Made by a program: the position numbers and the translations under genes. Shown here piece after piece: positions 1 through 6,460 of a stretch of 7,175 nt of DNA. The stretch lies in assembly GCA_021778575.1 (NCBI GenBank), contig JAJYCH010000244.1, positions 1 through 7,175 on the forward strand, in the 5' to 3' direction. Origin of the DNA: Planctomycetota bacterium. Its GTDB lineage: Bacteria; Planctomycetota; Planctomycetia; Isosphaerales; Isosphaeraceae. Position 1 is the first letter of the stretch. Each line of letters opens with the position of its first letter. The notes beneath the pieces are model-generated. The model was not told the origin of the DNA. It did no database searches and worked only from the letters and a program-made list of their open reading frames with translations.

Positions 1-56
1 TTTAGCCTCCAGGGTCAGCGCAGGAAGTCGGAGTCGGCGTTTGAGGGGATCTTGGC

Positions 57-1877
57 ATGGCGGACCCGGGCGTTGCTCTGCCCCTGGAACTCCTCGATCA
101 GGGGGACGACGCGTTCGTCGACGCGCTCCGTCTGTCTCACGACGCCGACGTTCTCGCCGCCTTCGCCGAGGTCTGGTACAACGATCCCCGGCCCGATTCG
201 CGCCGGCTCCTGCTCGAATATCTCGATCGGCCGCTCAACGCGTTCCGTCACGAAGGGCTGGTCAAGCGGCTGTTCAAGCTGGCCGAGGCTCGCGACGACG
301 ACGAGGTGATGGGCCGGTTCCTGGTCCTGTTCGACCGCTCGGTCCGCCGGATCAAGAAGACCCGGAACCGCTGGTTCACTCAAATTGTCTCGACGAAGGC
401 CGAGGCCGAGACGCTTGTCGCGCTCTGGAATTCGCAGGAGTTCCGGATGGCCAATTTCTGGAAGAATTCGTCGGGCTTTGTGGTGACAGGGTCCGCGACC
501 GAAGAGGTGATCCGTCCGCCGAAAAAGTCGGTCATGCCGCGCGGCAAACTGATTGATCTCCGGCAGCTTCCCGACGTCCGGACCCGGCTTGAAAAACTCC
601 GCCTGTTCAGCCTCTCGACCCGGAATTACCTGAGGCGGCGAGCCTGGCGTTACTTCCGGAAGCTGGGCCAGAACCATCCCGAACGGTACGCCCGGGCGGT
701 CGCGTCGGCGCTGGTGCTCTATCGCGATGCCGACGTGGCCGACGGCCTGGCGTTGATCGATAATTGGGGATTGATGCATATCCTGTTTCACGGGTCGCCA
801 GTGCTGGTGTCGAGGCCCAACGGCTGGAAGATCGAGCCGGGCCGGTCGCTCGGAGAGCTGACCCCCACGCCGATCTATGAAAATCTCTGGGATCAATCAC
901 CCGATCAGGTCGTCGGGCTGCTCGGATCAGCGCGGTCGAGCACGGTCCGGCGGTGGGCGATCCGCCGGGTCGAGGCCGACCCGACCAGATATCTTCCCGG
1001 TCTCTCGCTCGAAGGCTGGCTGCGGCTTTTGAGCCATGACGACCCCGAGATCGTCGCTCTCGCGGCTCGTGTTCTCGAATCGGTCGAGGGGTTGCGCGAG
1101 ATCAGCGTCGACCGCTGGCTGGCGCTCGCCGAATCGACCGATCCGTCGGCCCTTGAGGTGCTTGCCGCGCTGATCGGCCGGTATGTCCGGGCCGATCAGG
1201 TGACTCTCGAACAGGCGGTCAAACTCGCAGGAGCGCGGACCTTGCCGGTGGCTCGGCTCGGTCTGGCGTGGTTGAAGGCCAGGTCGGTGAGCGAACCATC
1301 GGCGATTCTCGGGCTGATCGACGCCGAATGCCGGTTGCTCCGGCCGGAGATCGTCGGCTGGCTCCGGTCGACCCTGGCCGCTCTCCCCGATTTTGACCCC
1401 GCGAGGATTCTCGAATTTCTCGACTCGCGCCATGCCGACGTCCGGGCCGAGGGCTGGCAGTGGTTCCAGGCCGACTCTCGGGCGTTCGAGGACACGGCGA
1501 TCTGGCAAAAGCTGCTCGAATCGCCGCATGATGATATTCGCCTGGCTCTGGTTTCCGAGCTCGAATCGCGAGCCGTCGGGGCGCTGGAACCGGGCAGCTT
1601 GCGGTCGCTCTGGGCGTCGGTCTTGCTCAACATTTACCGGGGTTCGCGGGCCAAGCCGGTGGTGGTCCGCCAGTTGATCCGGCGGCTCGAAGCGAACCCG
1701 GCCGAGGCCCCTGCTCTCTTGCCGTTGCTGAGCGTCGCGCTGCGATCGACCCGAGGTCCCGAGCGCCGGGCCGGACTGGTCGCCGTCGTGCAACTGGTCG
1801 AGAACCGCGCCGAGGTCGAGCCGCTGGTCCGGGCGAGCTTTCCCGAGTTGGAGTGGATCGGAGCGGTCGAGCGATGA
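57..1877 (+). CDS. HEAT-repeat-like helical protein, partner of the SWIM protein
   Basis: Encodes 606 residues; catalytic function not recognised. The ATG has a GAGGGG ribosome site at 43-48 and an in-frame TGA at 42-44, so the start is well fixed. Residues about 285-600 are a run of amphipathic helix pairs that resemble HEAT/ARM repeats (for example RRWAIRRVEADP, HDDPEIVALAARVL and HDDIRLALVSELESRA), which usually act as protein-protein scaffolds. Residues about 85-280 are different: basic and aromatic-rich, with KKTRNRW, EKLRLFSLSTRNYLRRRAW and DNWGLMHILFHGSP, and they look like a distinct family-specific domain. There is no signal peptide or membrane segment, so it is probably cytoplasmic. 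Its stop overlaps the start of the SWIM gene (ATGA), which implies translational coupling and a joint role. My inference is an adaptor subunit of a SWIM/MoxR/vWA-type system. The existence of the gene is near certain; the role is not. Confidence 0.9.
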   Translation: MADPGVALPLELLDQGDDAFVDALRLSHDADVLAAFAEVWYNDPRPDSRRLLLEYLDRPLNAFRHEGLVKRLFKLAEARDDDEVMGRFLVLFDRSVRRIKKTRNRWFTQIVSTKAEAETLVALWNSQEFRMANFWKNSSGFVVTGSATEEVIRPPKKSVMPRGKLIDLRQLPDVRTRLEKLRLFSLSTRNYLRRRAWRYFRKLGQNHPERYARAVASALVLYRDADVADGLALIDNWGLMHILFHGSPVLVSRPNGWKIEPGRSLGELTPTPIYENLWDQSPDQVVGLLGSARSSTVRRWAIRRVEADPTRYLPGLSLEGWLRLLSHDDPEIVALAARVLESVEGLREISVDRWLALAESTDPSALEVLAALIGRYVRADQVTLEQAVKLAGARTLPVARLGLAWLKARSVSEPSAILGLIDAECRLLRPEIVGWLRSTLAALPDFDPARILEFLDSRHADVRAEGWQWFQADSRAFEDTAIWQKLLESPHDDIRLALVSELESRAVGALEPGSLRSLWASVLLNIYRGSRAKPVVVRQLIRRLEANPAEAPALLPLLSVALRSTRGPERRAGLVAVVQLVENRAEVEPLVRASFPELEWIGAVER

Positions 1878-3574
1878 ACCTGACCCTGGCCTACCGCAAC
1901 CGAAGCACGATCGTTTCCTCGTCGAGCGGCCTGGCGATCGCCCTGGCGCCCAACCTCAGGCGCGACCGGGTCGGCTTCGATGCCGAGCTGATCCACCCGC
2001 TCCGGTTTCGCGAGGCCATCGCCGCGCTTCACGATGTCGTCATCAGCGACCTCCGCTATCAGCCGAAGGATCGATCGGCGCACGACGCTTATCTCGCCGA
2101 GCAGAAAGCTCGCGAGCAAAAAATTCGCACCAACGCACGTGATCAAGCCTCGAAGTGGATTCGCCAGTCGTCGGCCACCGCGCTGTCCGAGGATGAATTC
2201 GCCAGGCTCGAAACGAATTATCACCAGAAGCGCCGGCAATACTGGTCGGCCCGGCAAGAGTATTCGAACTATTTGCTGACGCATGACCGTGGGCTCTGGC
2301 GGCTTCTGATGCCGTGCGACCCGGTCATCACCGTGGCTCCTGACGTACTATTCTTTGAATGCTTCAGTGCCGATGAGTCGAGCTATGGCTGTTTGACCGT
2401 CGATCGCGGAGCGTTTGCTCGCGAACGCGACGTCAGCCTGGGCACGACGAATGTTGATTATTCGTGGGCGCTCCACGAACATTTTCAGCTTCTGAGAAGC
2501 TACCGCCAGACCCGGTTCCAGGTCGATCCGACCGGCTTCGAGGTCGCCACGACGGGCGCGGAGGCCACCCATCGCGAGGAGAAGATCGAGCTGCCCGGCT
2601 CGTGGCTCCGGGGGTTCTCGGAACTCCAAAGAGCGATGAGCTTGCCGATGCGTCGGGTGTCGCTCAGTCGCGAGGGGTTGTACAGCATTCTCGCGTTCTT
2701 GAAGCGGCACAAGGCGGCGCGGAGCCCTCGGGCCGTCCGGTTCGAGCTGACGCCCGGGCGTCCGGTGGCGATCGTTCTCGAACCCTGGGAGGAACGAATC
2801 GTCCTGCACGACCGCCCTTATGACGGCCCCAAGGCCGAGGTCATCCGGACCTGGGGGCGCGACCGGCTCCGCTCGCTGGCCCGGCTCTTGCCGCTGCTCG
2901 ACGAGGCGGAAGTTTATCTCCTCGGCTCCGGCTTGCCCAGTTTCTGGTCGATCCGGATGGGGGAAATGCGGCTGCTTCTGGGTCTCTCGGGCTGGACGAG
3001 CCAGAACTGGACCGGCGGATCGAGCCTCGCCGCGCTCCGGCCGCCGGTCGAGCCTGGTCGCTACCTTGCCACGCAGGTTGGTGCCGGCTTCCGGGCGAAT
3101 CCGAGCCAGACCCTGGCCCAGATTTGCACCAGAACCGGCGGAAGCCAGGCGGAAGTCGCCGCCGTCTTGAACCAGCTTGCCGGGCTTGGCCAGGTGATCC
3201 ACGACCTCCACGCGGACGTCTATCGCTGGCGGCAGGTGATGCCCGTGACCCTCTCGGCCGAAATCATTGGACCCGAGGACGCCGAGACCATCGCCGCCCG
3301 CGAAATCGCCCGGACCTCGTCCGTTCACGTCGTCCGCGACGAGACCCGAGCCGACGGTCTCCGCGTCCTGGAAGGGAAGATCCTCGACCGACCCGTCACC
3401 CTGGTCCTCGACGGCGACGGCCGGATGATCCGGGGCAAATGCACCTGTTCGCACCACTTCACCGGCGGGCTCCGCAAAGGACCCTGCCGTCACTTGCAAG
3501 CCTTGAGGGACAAGGCGTCGAGCCAGCCCGGCCCTTCGGGCCTGGAAGCGTGGTTCGCGCTGTTGCGGAATTGA
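1874..3574 (+). CDS. SWIM zinc-finger protein with winged-helix-like segment
   Basis: Encodes 566 residues. I chose the ATG at 1874 because it overlaps the preceding stop as ATGA and has GGAG at 1860-1863; an in-frame GTG at 1853 would add seven residues. Near the C-terminus, Cys523, Cys525, Cys538 and His540 form CxCx12CxH, the SWIM zinc-binding signature, a module linked in other proteins to DNA or protein binding. Just before it, residues about 409-452 read as a helix-turn-helix with a wing (SQTLAQICTR, then SQAEVAAVLNQLAGLGQV, then a DVYRWR strand). Residues about 64-135 are highly charged and helical and may form a coiled coil. The middle (about 240-390) has no domain I recognise. Length and the C-terminal SWIM are broadly like E. 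coli YehQ-type proteins, but orthology is unproven. With its upstream partner it forms a two-gene unit, probably part of a longer operon that starts before the window. Confidence 0.92.
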   Translation: MNLTLAYRNRSTIVSSSSGLAIALAPNLRRDRVGFDAELIHPLRFREAIAALHDVVISDLRYQPKDRSAHDAYLAEQKAREQKIRTNARDQASKWIRQSSATALSEDEFARLETNYHQKRRQYWSARQEYSNYLLTHDRGLWRLLMPCDPVITVAPDVLFFECFSADESSYGCLTVDRGAFARERDVSLGTTNVDYSWALHEHFQLLRSYRQTRFQVDPTGFEVATTGAEATHREEKIELPGSWLRGFSELQRAMSLPMRRVSLSREGLYSILAFLKRHKAARSPRAVRFELTPGRPVAIVLEPWEERIVLHDRPYDGPKAEVIRTWGRDRLRSLARLLPLLDEAEVYLLGSGLPSFWSIRMGEMRLLLGLSGWTSQNWTGGSSLAALRPPVEPGRYLATQVGAGFRANPSQTLAQICTRTGGSQAEVAAVLNQLAGLGQVIHDLHADVYRWRQVMPVTLSAEIIGPEDAETIAAREIARTSSVHVVRDETRADGLRVLEGKILDRPVTLVLDGDGRMIRGKCTCSHHFTGGLRKGPCRHLQALRDKASSQPGPSGLEAWFALLRN

Positions 3575-3635
3575 GTCGTTTTTGCCGATCCGCGACGAAA
3601 ACGATGCTGATGCCTCGCGCGATTTCCTGAAAGTA

Positions 3636-3677
3636 TCCGGGTAAGATCGATCGGCTCGAAACGATCGAGAGCCCGGA
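3636..3677. repeat. Imperfect hairpin downstream of the SWIM gene
   Basis: TCCGGG (3636-3641) pairs with CCCGGA (3672-3677), and GATCG (3645-3649) pairs with CGATC (3662-3666) inside it, leaving a 12-nt apical loop and a small internal loop. It lies about 60 bp after the SWIM stop. No T tract follows on either strand, so it is not a standard intrinsic terminator. It could instead stabilise the 3' end of the transcript or be part of the repeat cluster that follows. Confidence 0.4.
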
Positions 3678-3712
3678 CGATGATCAATGAAATTGCGCGA
3701 TTCGTTCTGATC

Positions 3713-3882
3713 ACGAAACGAACCCACTTTTCGAGACGATCATCATGGCGTTCGCAACTCGCGGAACGGAACGAACCCATTTTTCTGACGGTTTGACGGC
3801 GTTCGCAAGTCGTGGGACGGAACGAACCCATTTTTCTGACGGTTTGACGGTGTTTGCAAGTCGCAGGACGGAACGAACCCAT
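3713..3882. repeat. 51-bp tandem repeat array (minisatellite-like)
   Basis: ACGAACCCA recurs at 3718, 3771, 3822 and 3873 (spacings 53, 51, 51). The unit runs through a T-rich stretch, a TTTGACGG-like segment, GCGTTCGCAAGTCG and GGACGGAACG. The GCGTTCGCAA box starts at 3748, 3799 and 3850 (the last as GTGTTTGCAA). The two central copies are almost identical; the first is degenerate in its left half and the last stops after the ACGAACCCAT box. Because 51 is a multiple of three, the minus strand reads as a 17-residue periodic peptide, but there is no sign of selection for coding. Probably a local expansion of a dispersed intergenic repeat. Confidence 0.8.
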
Positions 3883-3888
3883 TATTTG

Positions 3889-3910
3889 CGGGGTGTCCCC
3901 GAGTTTTCTT
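3889..3910 (+). terminator. Possible intrinsic terminator at the end of the repeat array
   Basis: CGGGG (3889-3893) and CCCCG (3897-3901) form a 5-bp all-GC stem with a TGT loop, followed by a T-rich tail, AGTTTTCTT, on the plus strand. The stem is short and the U tract is interrupted, so termination would be moderate at best. It is about 315 bp after the SWIM stop, which is far for that gene's own terminator. Confidence 0.35.
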
Positions 3911-3962
3911 GGGTTAGCCATGCCAGTGTCCATAACGCGGCCAAGCCGCATCAGGCCAAAAT

Positions 3963-4035
3963 GTAGGGTGGGTCGAGCCTAAGCGAGCCCCACCATGAAT
4001 GCGTGGTGGGGCTCATTGCACTCGACCCACCTTAC
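3963..4035. repeat. Inverted pair of REP-like units (BIME-like element)
   Basis: A 73-bp near-palindrome. The outer arms GGTGGGTCGAG (3967-3977) and CTCGACCCACC (4021-4031) match over 11 bp without error; the inner arms GAGCCCCACCA (3985-3995) and TGGTGGGGCTC (4004-4014) also match over 11 bp. Each half starts, read inward, with GTAG or GTAA followed by GGTGGGTCGAG, about seven to eight nt, then GAGCCCCACCA, so each half is itself an imperfect hairpin. A GTAG head followed by an imperfect palindrome is the layout of REP sequences mobilised by RAYT (Y1-type) transposases. No transposase gene is in the window. The pair could fold into one long hairpin in RNA or act as a nuclease or transcription barrier between the flanking genes. 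Confidence 0.75.
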
Positions 4036-4199
4036 GAGTCAGCATGCCACCGCCAGAAAATCTGGGTACACCCATTTGCGGGGCTTGACGAACATTTTGT
4101 TCAGGTTTTCTTTCCTCGCTTTTGTGGCTTGCCGATATTATCGTGAAGTGGGCTTTTTTCTGGTGCTGATTTGAATGGCTTTCACGATGGGGCGAAGTC

Positions 4200-4808
4200 A
4201 TGGGGCAGCGAGACGACCGGGTTGACGCTTATATCACGGGTGCGGCGGAGTTTGCTCGGCCGATTCTGATTCATCTTCGCGAGTTGATCCACCGGGCCTG
4301 CCCGGAGGTTGAGGAGACGATCAAGTGGAGCCGCCCGCACTTCGTTTACAAGGGGCTGCTCTGCGGGATCTCGGCGTTCAAGGAACATTGTGCGTTCGGG
4401 TTCTGGAAGGGAGCGATCCTTCGTCGACGGGCGGGCGAGGAGACGATTCCAGGCATGGGCGACTATGGCAAGATCACCTGCCTGGCCGACCTGCCTGCTG
4501 ATAAGTTGATCATCGACCGGATTCACCAGGCGATGATGCTCAATGGTGATGGGGCAGAGTTACCCGCGACACCGAAACCGAAAAAAGCCCCCAGAGAACT
4601 GTTGATTCCCGACGACCTGAGCGAGCTGCTGGCGAAAAACGACCAGGCTCGCGCGGTATTCGAGAAGTTCTCGACCAGCCACAGACGCGAATATGTCGAA
4701 TGGATTAACGAGGCCAGGACGGAGCCCACCCGGATCAAGCGGCTGACGACGACCCTGGAGTGGTTGACCGAAGGAAAGTTGCGCCACTGGAAACATCAAA
4801 ATTGTTGA
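4200..4808 (+). CDS. YdeI/OmpD-associated family protein (DUF1801 + OmdA-like)
   Basis: Encodes 202 residues. The ATG follows a GGGGCGA stretch at 4189-4195 at usable ribosome-site spacing. Residues about 17-111 match the DUF1801/YdhG-like fold: LIHRACPEVEETIKWSRPHFVYKG, then GISAFKEHCAFGFWKGA and a GDYGKITCLADLP segment. A Pro/Lys-rich linker (about 121-131) leads to residues about 138-198, which match the OmdA-like region (AVFEKFSTSHRREYVEWINEA, then a basic TRIKRL segment and LTEGKLRHWK). This two-part layout is the normal length and order of the family. Biochemical function is unknown: the OmdA name comes from a proposed role in bacteriocin protection and DUF1801 has no proven reaction. 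No signal peptide, so cytoplasmic. It ends 5 bp before the convergent DJ-1-family gene. Confidence 0.92.
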   Translation: MGQRDDRVDAYITGAAEFARPILIHLRELIHRACPEVEETIKWSRPHFVYKGLLCGISAFKEHCAFGFWKGAILRRRAGEETIPGMGDYGKITCLADLPADKLIIDRIHQAMMLNGDGAELPATPKPKKAPRELLIPDDLSELLAKNDQARAVFEKFSTSHRREYVEWINEARTEPTRIKRLTTTLEWLTEGKLRHWKHQNC

Positions 4809-4813
4809 ATCGA

Positions 4814-5497
4814 TTACAGGGTCGAGGCCGAACCAACCTCCTTGAGCGCACCCAGCAGTTTCTGAGCGATCTTCCGGCTCGACGCGGGGTTCTGGCCGGT
4901 GATCAGGTTGCCATCCCGGACGACGTGCGCGGTCATCGGCAGGAGCGCCGATTCGAAGTGGGCTCCGCGATCCTTCAGCGCGTCTTCGAGCAGGAACGGG
5001 ACCACCCCGTGGAGCATAACCAACCGTTCCTCGAAGTCGGTAAACCCGGTCACTCGGCGCTGATTCACCAGAGCCTCGCCATTTTCCTTCGAGACGTTCA
5101 GGAGCGCGGCGGGACCATGACAGACGGCGGCGATCGGCTTGCCTTGACGGTCGAAATCGGCCAGGAGACGCTGGAGATCGCGGTCACTGACTAGGTCGAT
5201 CATTGGCCCGTGGCCGCCGGGGATGAAGACAGCATCAAATGTATCCGCCGAAACCTCGACAATCCGGCCGGTGTTTTCGAGGGCCTGGAGAGCGTCGGGC
5301 CACTTGTCGAAATCTTTCTCTTTGGGAGTGGTCTTGGGGTCGATCGGGACGCGGCCCCCTCGGGGCGAGACGACCTGGATCGATGCCCCGGCCTCGATGA
5401 ATGCCGTGTACGGCACCGTGAATTCTTCGAGCCACAAACCGGTCGGATGGTCGGGGGCCAACTGGTCGCAACTGGTCGTGACGATGAGTATCTTCAT
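4814..5497 (-). CDS. DJ-1/PfpI-family protein, Hsp31-like (type 1 glutamine amidotransferase-like)
   Basis: Encodes 227 residues counted from the ATG at 5497 (MKILIVTTS). I prefer this start because GGGTG sits six bases before it; a GTG at 5506 would add only three residues. The Rossmann-like alpha/beta fold starts directly with the KILIV strand. Family landmarks: TGLWLEEF with the candidate acidic residue at Glu24/25, VFIPGGHG at about 91-97, and the nucleophile elbow AVCHGPAALL with Cys126-His127. The W-x-EE segment and the CHG elbow resemble the Hsp31 branch (yeast Hsp31, E. coli HchA), whose members act as glutathione-independent glyoxalases or chaperones against methylglyoxal and oxidative damage. 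A role in carbonyl stress is therefore an inference from family. No signal peptide. It converges on the YdeI-family gene and diverges from the redoxin gene. Confidence 0.93.
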   Translation of the reverse strand: MKILIVTTSCDQLAPDHPTGLWLEEFTVPYTAFIEAGASIQVVSPRGGRVPIDPKTTPKEKDFDKWPDALQALENTGRIVEVSADTFDAVFIPGGHGPMIDLVSDRDLQRLLADFDRQGKPIAAVCHGPAALLNVSKENGEALVNQRRVTGFTDFEERLVMLHGVVPFLLEDALKDRGAHFESALLPMTAHVVRDGNLITGQNPASSRKIAQKLLGALKEVGSASTL

Positions 5498-5532
5498 GGG
5501 AATCACCCGTTCTAGCCCTGGGCGGCAATGGC

Positions 5533-5588
5533 TTGATCGATTTCAATGTCAATCGTATTGTGCAATTTTTGGGCCGTTTTCTTATAGT
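5533..5588 (+). promoter_or_regulatory. Candidate promoter(s) for the redoxin gene
   Basis: In the 133-bp gap between the divergent DJ-1-family and redoxin genes, TTGATC (5533-5538) and TATTGT (5556-5561) are separated by exactly 17 bp, a sigma70-like arrangement with four of six matches in each box. Further on, TATAGT (5583-5588) matches the -10 consensus at five of six positions, with a poor TTGTGC partner 19 bp upstream, and would give a leader of about 36 nt. The stretch is clearly AT-richer than its surroundings. A small CGATT/AATCG inverted repeat (5538-5542 / 5551-5555) overlaps the first candidate. Either box set, or neither, may be used. Confidence 0.35.
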
Positions 5589-5630
5589 GACGAGAGTGGC
5601 GGTCGCTTCCCCGGGGATCAAGAGTCAATC

Positions 5631-6326
5631 ATGAACAGGAAATCGATTGTGAAGACCTCTCAGATTGGTGTCGGTCTTTTCGCCGGTCTGGTGGTGGGTC
5701 TCCTGTATGCCTGGACCCGGCTCTCGTCGGAAGTCGCGGTTCCGGCCGCTCCGGCGGTCGCGGAGCCCACCGCCGATGCCTCGGCGCTACTTGCCGCCCA
5801 GCATCACCGGGCGACGGAGCAGATGATCGCTTCGAGCACGAAGGCGACGGGGACGACCGCTCCCGAATTCGAGGCTCCGGCGAACGACGGCCAGACCTAC
5901 CGGCTGGCGGAGCTGGTCGCCAAGGGGCCGGCGGTCCTGATCTTCATCAAGGACGGCTGCCCCTGTAGCCGGACGGCCGACACGTTCCTTCAGCGACTCC
6001 ACACGGCGGGACGGGGCTGGGTGCCATTTTATGGCGTGATTGATGGCGGCGTCTCCGTCGCCGAGCGGTGGGCCGAGGAGACCCAGACGGTTTTCCCGAT
6101 CCTGGCCGACCCCGACCGGAAGATCATCCATACCTACGGCGCCGAGAATTCCGCCTATGTCGCGTTCGTCGGCCCCGATGGGGCGATCGAGAAACTCTGG
6201 GCCGGCTATTCGGAAACGATGCTCCGCGAACTGGCCGAGCGGATGAAACCGTGGGTGAAGCCGGGCCTCGAACCGTTCGACGTCTCCGACGCCCCGGCCG
6301 AATTGTATTCGGGATGTCCTTATTAA
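5631..6326 (+). CDS. Membrane-anchored redoxin (AhpC/TSA, thioredoxin-like)
   Basis: Encodes 231 residues from the ATG at 5631; AAGAG lies just upstream at ribosome-site spacing and the reading frame further upstream is antisense to the DJ-1-family gene. Residues about 11-28 (QIGVGLFAGLVVGLLYAW) form one hydrophobic helix after a basic N-terminus, so the protein is probably anchored with its catalytic domain outside the cytoplasm. An Ala/Pro-rich linker (35-75) leads to a thioredoxin fold at about 76-207: APEFEAPANDGQTYRLAEL, the strand AVLIFIKDGCPCSRTADTFLQ, FPILADPDRKIIHTYG and YVAFVGPDGAIEKLW. The active-site motif is Cys110-Pro-Cys112, not CxxC. A further cysteine, Cys229, lies in the C-terminal GCPY. 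This suggests a thiol-disulfide or peroxide-reducing role; the actual reductant and substrate cannot be read from the sequence. Confidence 0.9.
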   Translation: MNRKSIVKTSQIGVGLFAGLVVGLLYAWTRLSSEVAVPAAPAVAEPTADASALLAAQHHRATEQMIASSTKATGTTAPEFEAPANDGQTYRLAELVAKGPAVLIFIKDGCPCSRTADTFLQRLHTAGRGWVPFYGVIDGGVSVAERWAEETQTVFPILADPDRKIIHTYGAENSAYVAFVGPDGAIEKLWAGYSETMLRELAERMKPWVKPGLEPFDVSDAPAELYSGCPY

Positions 6327-6460
6327 AACGATCTGTCATGGGATGTTGCTTGCGCCCCGACCCCTCTTCCAGCAATGATGCCGCCGATCAACACGGCCTG
6401 GCCGGAAAATCCGTCATAGGTCTGGCCGGAGGTGGCCGGATTGTTCGACATTGTGGGTAT

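Larger units (their letters stand above)
3575..4199. other. Repeat-rich 625-bp intergenic region without a convincing gene
   Basis: Between the SWIM gene and the YdeI-family gene. In order it holds an A/T-rich inverted repeat just after the SWIM stop (TCGTTTT 3576-3582 with AAAACGA 3598-3604), an imperfect GC hairpin (3636-3677), a 51-bp tandem array (3713-3882), a terminator-like hairpin (3889-3910), and a REP-like inverted pair (3963-4035). After that come a small CCAGA-aaa-TCTGG stem at 4053-4065 and AT-richer DNA that probably carries the promoter of the next gene. TTGACG at 4085-4090 and TATTAT at 4136-4141 are promoter-like but are not spaced as a pair. Minus-strand open frames cross the region but owe their length to the repeats. 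Confidence 0.75.

Noticed and set aside
927..1793. Long minus-strand frame opposite the HEAT-like gene
   Set aside because: Its Arg/Pro/Gly-rich composition is typical of antisense readings in high-GC coding DNA; the plus-strand gene explains the region.
2348..3727. 459-codon minus-strand frame opposite the SWIM gene
   Set aside because: Low-complexity antisense composition without a recognisable domain; the SWIM motif and gene coupling support the plus strand.
3713..3882. CRISPR array
   Set aside because: The units are contiguous 51-bp tandem copies, with no unique spacers between conserved short repeats.
3490..3951. Minus-strand 153-codon open frame with a periodic MGSFRP-type peptide
   Set aside because: It overlaps the 3' end of the SWIM gene and its length comes from the 51-bp repeat being a multiple of three. 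No ribosome site or known family.
4085..4141. TTGACG and TATTAT as one promoter of the YdeI-family gene
   Set aside because: The boxes are about 45 bp apart, far outside the normal spacing, and neither has a good partner.
4760..5194. Plus-strand frame opposite the DJ-1-family gene
   Set aside because: The minus strand carries the clear DJ-1 fold and CHG elbow; this frame has no family resemblance.
5223..5630. N-terminal extension of the redoxin frame
   Set aside because: The extension is antisense to the DJ-1-family gene and crosses the promoter gap. The ATG at 5631 has a ribosome site and directly starts a membrane anchor.
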